From the NCBI GenBank assembly GCA_002345925.1, contig DDWM01000018.1, positions 1 through 15,195 on the forward strand: DNA of 15,195 bases. Direction: 5' to 3'. The position numbers and the translations under genes were made by a program. The notes beneath the pieces are model-generated. The model saw only the letters and a list, made by a program, of their open reading frames with translations. It was not told the DNA's origin and made no database searches. Below, one piece after another: positions 5,967-11,978 of this stretch. Numbering within the stretch: position 1 is the stretch's first letter; every line of letters starts with the position of its first letter. This stretch comes from Actinobacteria bacterium UBA2286. Its GTDB lineage: Bacteria > Actinomycetota > Coriobacteriia > Anaerosomatales > Anaerosomataceae.

Positions 5967-6473
5967 ATGCAGAAGCTTGCAACGGTACTGCTCGCGCTCG
6001 TCGTTGTGTTCGCTATGGTCGGTTGCTCGGGCTCAGACCCTGAGGTCGACACCGGCGAGCAACCCGAAGTCACGGAGTCAATCCCGCCAGAAACCGAAAT
6101 GCCGGTTCTCACCGGCGCGTGGGAAGTCACGACTGTCCTTACGGACATCGACATCCCCGCGATGACGCCGGCGGCAGATCAGCCGGGCGCGCAATGGACG
6201 TGCACGGTGGACGGTGACACCATGACGCTCGTGACCGACCAGCACACGTACACGGGCAGTTTCGAGTCCAATGACTCCGGCGGCACATGGGTCTACGATG
6301 CCGCAGCGACCTACACCGATGACGGCGGCACAGTCTGGACCAGCACCATTCTCGTGCGCGCGACTCAGGACAACGCCGACGCATTCACCGGCACCATGGA
6401 AGGCGAGATCTCATCCGACGCGGACGGGCATCTCTACTCAGCGGTCTGGGACATCACTGGCGCGAGACAGTAG
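5967..6473 (+). CDS. Small secreted lipoprotein, unknown function
   Basis: 168 residues. A clear lipoprotein signal: MQK, hydrophobic core LATVLLALVVVF, lipobox AMVGC with Cys20, so the mature protein should be lipid-anchored outside the membrane. It continues with an acidic linker (SGSDPEVDTGEQPEVTESIPPETE) and a Gly/Thr/Asp-rich region that looks like antiparallel beta strands (GAWEVTTVL, WTCTVDGDTMTLVT, HTYTGSFESNDSGGTW, ATYTDDGGTVW, FTGTMEGEIS, YSAVWDITG), reminiscent of small beta-barrel or lipocalin-like exported proteins. I cannot assign a family. The frame is open further upstream, over the mscL relic; ATG 5967 is chosen because the signal peptide begins there and GGGGGTGG precedes it. 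ATG 5952 (MGVVHMQK) is the alternative. Confidence 0.8.
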   Translation: MQKLATVLLALVVVFAMVGCSGSDPEVDTGEQPEVTESIPPETEMPVLTGAWEVTTVLTDIDIPAMTPAADQPGAQWTCTVDGDTMTLVTDQHTYTGSFESNDSGGTWVYDAAATYTDDGGTVWTSTILVRATQDNADAFTGTMEGEISSDADGHLYSAVWDITGARQ

Positions 6474-6489
6474 GGCTTGAGGCGTTCGG

Positions 6490-6546
6490 CTCGGAAGTCT
6501 ACTCGGAAGCCTTGTACCGTACATACCTTCCGAGTAATATTCCGAG
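6490..6546. promoter_or_regulatory. Symmetrical four-copy operator over the promoter of the AlbA_2 regulator gene
   Basis: CTCGGAAG occurs at 6490-6497 and 6502-6509, and inverted as CTTCCGAG at 6527-6534 and as (A)TTCCGAG at 6539-6546. Copies within each pair are 12 bases apart. All four, plus a central TGTAC-C-GTACA (6513-6523), are symmetrical about base 6518. The inner pair forms a perfect 10-base inverted repeat (TACTCGGAAG / CTTCCGAGTA). The array overlaps the -35 and -10, so a bound protein would block or control transcription; autoregulation by the adjacent HTH protein is the natural inference. Confidence 0.7.
6512..6540 (+). promoter_or_regulatory. Promoter of the AlbA_2 regulator gene (leaderless)
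   Basis: -35 TTGTAC (6512-6517), 17-base spacer, -10 TAATAT (6535-6540). Transcription is expected about seven bases later, at the ATG at 6548, and no Shine-Dalgarno exists, so a leaderless mRNA is likely. Confidence 0.7.
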
Positions 6547-6547
6547 T

Positions 6548-7924
6548 ATGGAACTAGAAACTCTCATCCGCCGAACCGAAGGCAAGACGCTTGAGTTCAA
6601 GCGTGATGCCTCCTCGCCCGGCCCCATCCTCAAGACCGTGTGCGCATTCGCGAACACGGCGGGTGGCACGCTGCTCATCGGAATCGAAGATCGCATCGGC
6701 GCTGTGCTTGGCGTGGAGAATCCACTCGACACCGAGGAGTGGCTGGCGAGCATCATCGCCGACGGAATCTCGCCTCGCCTGGTCCCAAGCATCGAACTCC
6801 TCCCCTGGCGCGACACACGAGTGCTGGCGGTCAACGTTTACCCGGGGCCGTCTCGGCCATATTCGGTCACTTCAGGTTCCGGAACGGCCGCGGCATACGT
6901 GCGCGTCGGCTCCACCAACCGCATCGCCGACGATGCGCTCATGGCCGAGATGGGTCGCAGCGCTCGCAACATCAGCTACGACGAGTCGCCGCTTCCCGAG
7001 CTTGCCGAGTCCGACATCGACCTTGCGGCACTCGAGGCAGCGTTGGGACCGAATCGCACCGCAAGCAAGAGCGACCTGCGCACGTTGCGCCTTACCGTCG
7101 ACGACCAGGGCCGTCGGGTACCGACGGCAGGCGCCATTCTGCTCTTTGGCATGAACCGGCTGGACACGTTCCCGGATGCCTGGATACAAGCCGGGCGGTT
7201 CAAGGGCACCGACAAGCGCACCGTTATCGACTCGGCAGACTTCCGAGATTATCCGATCACCGTAGTGGAGCAGGTGCTCGCGTTCATCTCGCGCAACACC
7301 TCGATGAGCTACGAGGTCACCGGTCCGCGTCGACTCGACGTTCCGGAGTACCCATCCGTCGCGGTACGCGAGGCCGTGATCAACGCCGTCGCGCACGCCG
7401 ACTATTCGCAGCAGGGCGCGCCGATCCGCATCGCCATCTTCGATGACAGGCTGGAAGTCACCAGCCCCGGACTGCTTGTTTCGGGGCTGACGATCGCGGA
7501 CGTGCTCTCGGGCGTCTCCAAGCTGCGCAATCGAGTCATCGGTCGCGTCTTGCGCGAAGCGAACCTGATCGAGCAGTGGGGCAGCGGCATCCAACGAATG
7601 CGTGCGGCATGTGAGGCAGCCGGCCTGCCTGAGCCGCTTCTCGAGGAGATCGGAACCAGCTTCAGGGTCACGATGTTCTCGGCGCGAGAGCGAGAGGCAC
7701 ACCCCACTAACCCGCTGGATGAGCGGACGCTCGACGTGCTGCGGAGTGCTGACGGCCTCGGAACCAGCGACGTTGCAGAAGCTATAGGACGCACGGCGCG
7801 CGCCACTCGCACCAGACTGCAGCGTCTTGTGGAGGCCGGCCTGGTGGTTGAGATCGGAAGCGGACCGAACGACCCGCAGCGACGCTACTACATCGCAGAG
7901 GATCCAGGGCGGTACGGCAACTAG
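6548..7924 (+). CDS. AlbA_2 (Schlafen-type) / HATPase_c_4 ATP-binding regulator with C-terminal winged helix
   Basis: 458 residues, of the COG2865 type. Residues about 1-130 are an AlbA_2/Schlafen nucleic-acid-binding domain (TLEFKRD 14-20, VCAFANTAGGTLLIGIED 31-48, VRVGSTNR 118-125). Residues about 265-375 match the GHKL-like HATPase_c_4 fold (REAVINAVAHADYSQQG 274-290, LEVTSPGLL 302-310, the EQWGSGIQRM region 342-351). Residues about 385-450 form a winged helix (TLDVLRSADGLGTSDVAEAIG, then LQRLVEAGLVVEIGS). Such proteins are predicted ATP-binding transcription regulators, often autoregulatory, and some serve in phage defence. ATG 6548 is chosen over an upstream TTG (6512) because that TTG is the -35 box and the promoter fits a leaderless start. 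The gene converges on mscL with four bases between stops. Confidence 0.9.
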   Translation: MELETLIRRTEGKTLEFKRDASSPGPILKTVCAFANTAGGTLLIGIEDRIGAVLGVENPLDTEEWLASIIADGISPRLVPSIELLPWRDTRVLAVNVYPGPSRPYSVTSGSGTAAAYVRVGSTNRIADDALMAEMGRSARNISYDESPLPELAESDIDLAALEAALGPNRTASKSDLRTLRLTVDDQGRRVPTAGAILLFGMNRLDTFPDAWIQAGRFKGTDKRTVIDSADFRDYPITVVEQVLAFISRNTSMSYEVTGPRRLDVPEYPSVAVREAVINAVAHADYSQQGAPIRIAIFDDRLEVTSPGLLVSGLTIADVLSGVSKLRNRVIGRVLREANLIEQWGSGIQRMRAACEAAGLPEPLLEEIGTSFRVTMFSAREREAHPTNPLDERTLDVLRSADGLGTSDVAEAIGRTARATRTRLQRLVEAGLVVEIGSGPNDPQRRYYIAEDPGRYGN

Positions 7925-7928
7925 CGCC

Positions 7929-8369
7929 CTACCCTACCTCGCTTGTGCACGCGGGGCACCGGGTCGCTGCAAGCGCGATCTCACTCTTGCAATACGGGCA
8001 CTCCTTGGTGGTGATCTCCTCGGCAACGGGCTTGCGCAGCCGATTGATGCCTTTCACCATCATGAAGATGGCAAGCGCGACGATCACGAAGTTGATGAGC
8101 GTGTTGATGAACACGCCGTAGTTGAGCGTGACGGCTCCTGCATCGGCTGCCGCCTGCACGGTCGCGTACGGACCTGCCGCCGCGCCTTGCCTAAGCACCC
8201 AGAACAGCTGCGAGAAATCAGCCCCGCCGAGAAGCGCACCAATCGGCGGCATGATGACATCATTGACGAGCGAGGCCACCACCGCGCCGAACGCGGCACC
8301 GATGATCACGCCAACCGCCAGGTCGACGGCATTGCCCTTGATCGCGAACTCCTTGAACTCTTTGAACAT
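7929..8369 (-). CDS. mscL: Large-conductance mechanosensitive channel MscL with a zinc-ribbon-like tail
   Basis: Pentameric inner-membrane channel that opens under membrane tension to release solutes on hypo-osmotic shock. The N-terminus MFKEFKEFAIKGNAVDLAVGVIIGAAFGAVVASLVNDVIMPPIG region (1-44) carries the amphipathic N-helix and pore-lining TM1 typical of MscL. TM2 is about 86-106 (VFINTLINFVIVALAIFMMV), followed by RLRKPVAEE, the start of the cytoplasmic helix. The tail adds CPYC (124-127) and CPAC (138-141), a likely four-Cys zinc-ribbon knuckle. Length 146 is normal for MscL plus this tail. An AGGGGGC ribosome site precedes the ATG. The gene is 12 bases downstream of the lipoprotein gene on the same strand, so the two are probably co-transcribed. 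Confidence 0.95.
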   Translation of the reverse strand: MFKEFKEFAIKGNAVDLAVGVIIGAAFGAVVASLVNDVIMPPIGALLGGADFSQLFWVLRQGAAAGPYATVQAAADAGAVTLNYGVFINTLINFVIVALAIFMMVKGINRLRKPVAEEITTKECPYCKSEIALAATRCPACTSEVG

Positions 8370-8381
8370 CTCTGTTGCCCC

Positions 8382-9002
8382 CTAGCTGATCGAGGCCACG
8401 CCGCCGTCAGGGTTGACCTCAAGCTGGAGGACGGATTCGGCAGCCTTCAGGTAGTTGAAGCGATACCCCAGAATCTTGATGTCGAACTCTTCACCAGGAA
8501 GGGCCGTGCTGAGAACATCCTTCACGGCAGCGGCCGCTGCCTTCTCGGCATCGCTGGCCGGCTCGGCAAGAATCGCGCCGGAGTTGAGCGACGCGTCCTG
8601 CTTCATGATTGTGGTGGCGTCAGCGGGCCTGGCCGGGCTGTAGAGCGAATGCGCGACGCCGTCGGCGTGCACCTCAAAGAGCACCAGCGTGTTGCCGCTA
8701 ACCGCCGAGATCAGGTACGCCGTGAACGTCGGGTCGATTCCCGTTATGTCTGGCTCGGGCTGCCCGGCGCGCATTTCGAGGCCTGCCTTGAGCGCACTCG
8801 GAACCGCCGCCAGGGCGGCCTTCTCGTTTGCACCGCTCACCGGAATCGCCGTGTACTCCTCGGGTACCGCAGCTGCCGGCTCGGCATCTTTGACGCCGTG
8901 CGTCGATTGGCCGGGCGCCTTACTGGTCGACGTGCCGGAGCATCCCGCGAGAGCCAGACAACCGACGAGCCCTACCGTGATCAACCATGCTGAGCGACGC
9001 AT
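8382..9002 (-). CDS. Secreted lipoprotein, unknown function, in operon with mscL
   Basis: 206 residues. Signal MRRSAWLITVGLVGCLALAGC with lipobox LALAGC and lipidated Cys21, followed by a Ser/Thr/Ala/Pro linker. The remaining roughly 150 residues contain a repeated type of strand pattern (AYLISAVSGNTLVLFEVHADGV, LQLEVNPDGGVASIS) that could be a small alpha/beta fold near the membrane surface. I do not recognise a family. The start is supported by GGGAGG seven bases before the ATG. Its closeness to mscL suggests an envelope-stress link, but this is only context. Confidence 0.85.
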   Translation of the reverse strand: MRRSAWLITVGLVGCLALAGCSGTSTSKAPGQSTHGVKDAEPAAAVPEEYTAIPVSGANEKAALAAVPSALKAGLEMRAGQPEPDITGIDPTFTAYLISAVSGNTLVLFEVHADGVAHSLYSPARPADATTIMKQDASLNSGAILAEPASDAEKAAAAAVKDVLSTALPGEEFDIKILGYRFNYLKAAESVLQLEVNPDGGVASIS

Positions 9003-9047
9003 CGCGACCTCCCGTATGCCGCGGCCCCCTTCGGGCCTCCTCGGCTC

Positions 9048-9112
9048 AGTCTATGCCGAGAAGCGCCCACCGGTCACGCCCTGCAAGCGTTTGGTGCGGC
9101 TTTAGTGACCGG
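9048..9112 (-). promoter_or_regulatory. Possible promoter and inverted repeat upstream of the lipoprotein-mscL operon
   Basis: On the minus strand, GTGACC (9077-9072) as -35, 18-base spacer, TAGACT (9053-9048) as -10. The -35 falls inside CCGGTCAC (9070-9077), which pairs with an exact inverted copy GTGACCGG (9105-9112) 27 bases further upstream, so the repeat may be a regulator site. A GC-rich hairpin (GGCCC...GGGCC, 9023-9037) would lie in the 5' leader. Confidence 0.3.
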
Positions 9113-9130
9113 CAAGCGCCACCCGCTACG

Positions 9131-9169
9131 CTGTTCCGGTGCGGCTGCGATGCTATCATATTGCTATCA
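9131..9169 (+). promoter_or_regulatory. Promoter and direct-repeat operator of the toxin-antitoxin operon
   Basis: TGCTATCA is repeated at 9151-9158 and 9162-9169, 11 bases apart, about one helical turn, as expected for a ribbon-helix-helix antitoxin binding side by side. The first copy contains a possible -10 TATCAT (9154-9159) with a weak -35 CTGTTC (9131-9136) at 17 bases. Autorepression by the antitoxin is inferred. Confidence 0.5.
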
Positions 9170-9186
9170 CCTGATTGGAGGCCGAC

Positions 9187-9423
9187 ATGGCAGACGTTCT
9201 CATCCGAAACCTGTCGGAGGACCTGGTGGCCAAACTCAAAGCGCGCGCCTCGGCGAACGGTCGCTCATTGCAGGCAGAGCTCACATCGATCCTGACGGCG
9301 GCGGCCAGGCCAACGCTTGATGAATGGTGGGCGGAAGCGGCCGCATTCCGAGAACGGTCCAAGGCGTGGAACATCACTGATGACAGTACGGATCTGATTC
9401 GCGAGGATCGAGACTCGCGATGA
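9187..9423 (+). CDS. vapB: Ribbon-helix-helix antitoxin (FitA/VapB type)
   Basis: 78 residues. The N-terminal 40 (MADVLIRNLSEDLVAKLKARASANGRSLQAELTSIL region) has the ribbon-helix-helix pattern of FitA-like antitoxins: a short strand (VLIRNL), a helix with DLVAKLKARA, the NGRS turn and a second helix. The rest (residues 45-78, with WWAEAAAFRERSKAWN) is the charged tail that usually wraps round the toxin and blocks its active site. GGAGG lies six bases before the ATG; an upstream TTG at 9175 is less likely because it overlaps that site. Its TGA overlaps the toxin ATG (ATGA), giving translational coupling. Confidence 0.88.
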   Translation: MADVLIRNLSEDLVAKLKARASANGRSLQAELTSILTAAARPTLDEWWAEAAAFRERSKAWNITDDSTDLIREDRDSR

Positions 9424-9845
9424 CGTCGCTCGTCGTTGATGCATCGGCGATGTTCAAGTGCCTGGTCAACGAGGAATGGTCGGACGAAGCCGTGAGCATA
9501 TTGCAGGCCGCTGACGGGCTGGCTGCGCCCGACCTCCTCTATGCGGAGTGCGCGAACGCGATCTGGAAGCGAGCACGTCGAGGTCTACTCCCGCGCTCCG
9601 ACGCAGAGAACCTGGTTGTTCGCCTACGTGCGTATCCGCTGCAAGCCCTCCCCCTCGGCGACCTTACCGCCGACGCGCTGCGCATCTCGCTCGCCTTCGA
9701 CCACCCGATCTACGACTGCTACTACGTGGCGGCCACGATCCAGAGCGGCCACACGCTCGTGACCGCCGACCGGGTGCTGGCGAAGCTCGCCCGTGATGTC
9801 GGGCTGGATGAGCGCGTGGTGCTTCTCGGCAAGGATCGCGCCTAG
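9420..9845 (+). CDS. vapC: PIN-domain ribonuclease toxin (VapC type)
   Basis: 141 residues, normal length for VapC toxins, which are magnesium-dependent endoribonucleases that cut tRNA or rRNA when freed from the antitoxin. The acidic site residues are visible: Asp7 (VVDASA), Glu43 (YAECANAIWK), Asp99 (HPIYDCYYVA) and Asp117 (VTADRV). All four are present, so the enzyme looks active. Start by ATGA overlap with the antitoxin. The stop codon TAG shares bases with the convergent stop of the activase gene: the four bases CTAG at 9842-9845 serve both. Confidence 0.93.
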   Translation: MTSLVVDASAMFKCLVNEEWSDEAVSILQAADGLAAPDLLYAECANAIWKRARRGLLPRSDAENLVVRLRAYPLQALPLGDLTADALRISLAFDHPIYDCYYVAATIQSGHTLVTADRVLAKLARDVGLDERVVLLGKDRA

Positions 9846-10585
9846 CGCTCGAGGCTCAGCGCGGCTCCGTACGCGCCTACGATTTGCGCTTCGGCCGGCA
9901 CCAGCACCTCGCCTGTGAAGCCGTCGGCGATAAGCGCGACCATCGCAGGGTTCTTCGCTACGCCGCCCGCGAACACGAGCGGACCCTGCGCCCTCACGCG
10001 CTTGAGTGAGCCGAGCGTGCGCTTTGCGATCGACTCGTGCAGCCCGCGTGCGATGCGCGAGCGGTCCTCGCCGCGGTGCACGAGGCCGGTCACTTCGCTC
10101 TCGGCGAACACCGTGCACATCGAGGAGATGCTCACGCCGGTCGAAGCGGCGATGCCGTGCTCGGCCATCTCTTCAAGCGAGAAGCCGAGCGCGCGCGCCA
10201 TCACTTCGAGGAACTTGCCCGTCCCCGCCGCGCACTTGTCGTTCATCTCGAAGTCCGTGACCTTGCCGCCGGGCCCGAGCGAGATCACCTTGGTGTCCTG
10301 CCCGCCGATATCGAGCACCGAAGACGCGCTCGGGAACAGCCGAGCCGCTCCCACGCCATATGCGGTGATCTCGGTGACGGCGGTCCCGCCGAAGCGCTCG
10401 CGCGCGCCGTGGCGGCCGTAGCCGGTAGAGACGATCGCGTCGTGTGCGTTGCGGTCGACGAAGACGGCCGCAGCCGACCCGGGGTCGAACCCCGAGTCGG
10501 CCACAGCAAAGTCCACGATTCGGCCGTCCTCGACCCAGACGGCGTCAACGCTGCGCGAACCGATATCCAGGCCGAGTACACGCAT
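9842..10585 (-). CDS. ATP-dependent activase/reductase of a double-cubane or 2-hydroxyacyl-CoA dehydratase-type enzyme
   Basis: 247 residues of the BadF/BadG/HgdC ASKHA-ATPase family. A homodimer bridged by one [4Fe-4S] cluster uses ATP to drive an electron at very low potential into its partner enzyme. Motifs: phosphate-1 GLDIGSRSVDAV (5-16), LDIGGQDTKVI (91-101), cluster ligands Cys118 (NDKCAAGTGKFLE) and Cys157 (SSMCTVFAESEV), and phosphate-2/adenosine region VFAGGVAKNPAM (204-215). It follows the dehydratase-like gene by three bases, so it is its dedicated reductase. With a single-subunit partner the pair most resembles E. coli YjiL/YjiM and the DCCPR/DCCP pair rather than two-subunit dehydratases. 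No start ambiguity: ATG directly behind the upstream stop. Confidence 0.93.
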   Translation of the reverse strand: MRVLGLDIGSRSVDAVWVEDGRIVDFAVADSGFDPGSAAAVFVDRNAHDAIVSTGYGRHGARERFGGTAVTEITAYGVGAARLFPSASSVLDIGGQDTKVISLGPGGKVTDFEMNDKCAAGTGKFLEVMARALGFSLEEMAEHGIAASTGVSISSMCTVFAESEVTGLVHRGEDRSRIARGLHESIAKRTLGSLKRVRAQGPLVFAGGVAKNPAMVALIADGFTGEVLVPAEAQIVGAYGAALSLER

Positions 10586-10588
10586 GGC

Positions 10589-11869
10589 TTAGAGCATCTC
10601 CAGGAACGCTTCGATGCGGGTCGAGAGCTGGCCCACGTCTTCCATCGAGTAGTCGGTCGTGATTTTGAGCACCGGGAAACCGGCGTCACGGACGGTCGTC
10701 TCGACGGCGTTGGACTCCATCTCGTAGAGGCCGCAGAACTGCAGCGAGTAGTCGATGACACCATCGGCGCCAAACTCCTTCGCCATGCGTACCACGTCCT
10801 CCAGGCGACCCTGGTTGGGCGTGAAGCATGCGCAGTTGATGTCGAGGTACTTCTCGGCGATATCGCTGACCATCTCGTCGAGCGTGCTGGCGTCCTCGGA
10901 CACGAGGTCCTGGTAGTAGCGGCTGCCGGTGCACATCTCCTCGCCCACCACGACCGCGCCGGCCTTCTCGATGATGTCGTGGAGCTTCCAGTTGGGGAGC
11001 GCCATCGGCGTTCCGGTCACGAGCACGCGCTTCGCGCCCTTGGGCGTGACGCCCTCGCCTGCAGCCACGCGCGCCTCGAGCTCATCGGCGAGCGCGTTCA
11101 TCATCTGTGTGAAGCGAGGCACGTCATCGTAGAAGGCGACCTGTGTGGCGAGCAGCGCGTCTTTGCCGCTGATCGGTGCCGGGTCGGCAGCACGCGTGGC
11201 GGCGATGCGCTGCAGCGCGCGGCGCTTGTCGTTGACTTCCTTGATGGCCGCCTTGAGCGACTCGGTTGTGATGGTGTTTCCGGTGACGTCTTCGACCTTA
11301 GCCATGAGCGCACGGATCTCAGCGCGCCACATCGCCACATCAACGTCGCGCTTCATCTGCGGGAGCTCCATGACATACACGTTGTGCATCTCGCCGAGGA
11401 GCTCGTACGCCTTCTTCTTGCCGTCGCACGTGGTCTCGCCGATGACGAGGTCCGCTGACTCGATGTACGGGCAGACCTTGGCAAGCTTGAAGCCCATGAA
11501 GCTCTTGATGAGCGAGCAGGTGCTACGCGGCATGATCTGCTCGACCTGGTCGTAGGCGAACTCTGCGCCAGCGCACAGCCCCACGCTCCAGCCCGCCGCT
11601 GCGCGGATGATCTCCTCGGGCACGTAGAGGCAGAAGGTGCCGAACACCTTGCCGCCGGACTTGCGGTAGTCGTCGAGCTCCTTGATGCGAAGGCCGTGGA
11701 CCTCGCTCATCACGAAGTTGAGGTAATCCATGCCCTGCGGGCGGTTCTCCTGCGTGAGGTACGCATCGCCGAACATCTGGCCCACAGCTCCAAGCAGCGC
11801 ATCGTGTGTGGGAACGTCCAGACCAAGCTCGGTCCACATCGGGTAATAGTCCACAGGCTGATCCGTCAC
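10589..11869 (-). CDS. 2-hydroxyacyl-CoA dehydratase superfamily protein, probable double-cubane cluster protein (YjiM-like)
   Basis: 426 residues, related to HgdB/BcrB subunits. The motif TTCDGKKKAYELLG (146-159) and the order of nine cysteines (C80, C99, C118, C133, C148, C313, C346, C348, C379) fit the single-subunit group that includes YjiM and the double-cubane cluster protein, where an [Fe8S9] cluster reduces small molecules such as acetylene or azide in vitro; the physiological substrate is unknown. No second dehydratase subunit or CoA-transferase lies nearby, which argues against a classical amino-acid-fermentation dehydratase. The start is GTG 11869, with AGGAG seven bases before it; the next in-frame ATG (residue 11) has no ribosome site. 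Oxygen sensitivity is expected, implying an anaerobic or microaerobic host. Confidence 0.9.
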   Translation of the reverse strand: MTDQPVDYYPMWTELGLDVPTHDALLGAVGQMFGDAYLTQENRPQGMDYLNFVMSEVHGLRIKELDDYRKSGGKVFGTFCLYVPEEIIRAAAGWSVGLCAGAEFAYDQVEQIMPRSTCSLIKSFMGFKLAKVCPYIESADLVIGETTCDGKKKAYELLGEMHNVYVMELPQMKRDVDVAMWRAEIRALMAKVEDVTGNTITTESLKAAIKEVNDKRRALQRIAATRAADPAPISGKDALLATQVAFYDDVPRFTQMMNALADELEARVAAGEGVTPKGAKRVLVTGTPMALPNWKLHDIIEKAGAVVVGEEMCTGSRYYQDLVSEDASTLDEMVSDIAEKYLDINCACFTPNQGRLEDVVRMAKEFGADGVIDYSLQFCGLYEMESNAVETTVRDAGFPVLKITTDYSMEDVGQLSTRIEAFLEML

Positions 11870-11883
11870 CGTTCGCTCCTAAC

Positions 11884-11954
11884 CTCTGCTGATTTTCCGT
11901 CGCTGATACCTTACATTGCATTTAGTTATAGCAGAGCGCACAAACGGGTGTCCA
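11884..11954 (-). promoter_or_regulatory. Promoter and inverted repeat of the double-cubane operon
   Basis: Minus strand: -35 TGGACA (11954-11949), 18-base spacer, -10 TATAAC (11930-11925) preceded by TGC (extended -10). This is the best promoter on the minus strand here and lets the pair be transcribed apart from pheA. CTCTGCT at 11884-11890 and its inverted copy AGCAGAG at 11930-11936 flank the start site and leader, a possible operator or leader stem. Confidence 0.65.
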
Positions 11955-11978
11955 CCGCGCATATAGGGGTTCGTCCTG

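Noticed and set aside
5799..8049. The mscL relic and mscL end as attachment sites of an integrative element carrying the lipoprotein and AlbA_2 genes
   Set aside because: The repeats are only about 80% identical, no integrase or recombinase is present, and the enclosed genes have the normal high G+C of the host.
7827..8993. 388-residue plus-strand open frame
   Set aside because: Overlaps the end of the AlbA_2 gene and runs antisense to mscL and the lipoprotein gene, both clearly real; its product has the composition of an antisense shadow.
10483..10495. GGGGTCGAACCCC, looking like a tRNA T-arm
   Set aside because: It lies inside the activase gene coding for SGFDPGS, and no acceptor stem, anticodon arm or CCA-proximal pairing is found around it.
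10037..11458. 473-residue plus-strand open frame
   Set aside because: Shadow of the double-cubane and activase genes caused by high GC at codon position 3; rich in His, Arg, Ala and Leu with no family features, while the minus strand shows strong motifs.
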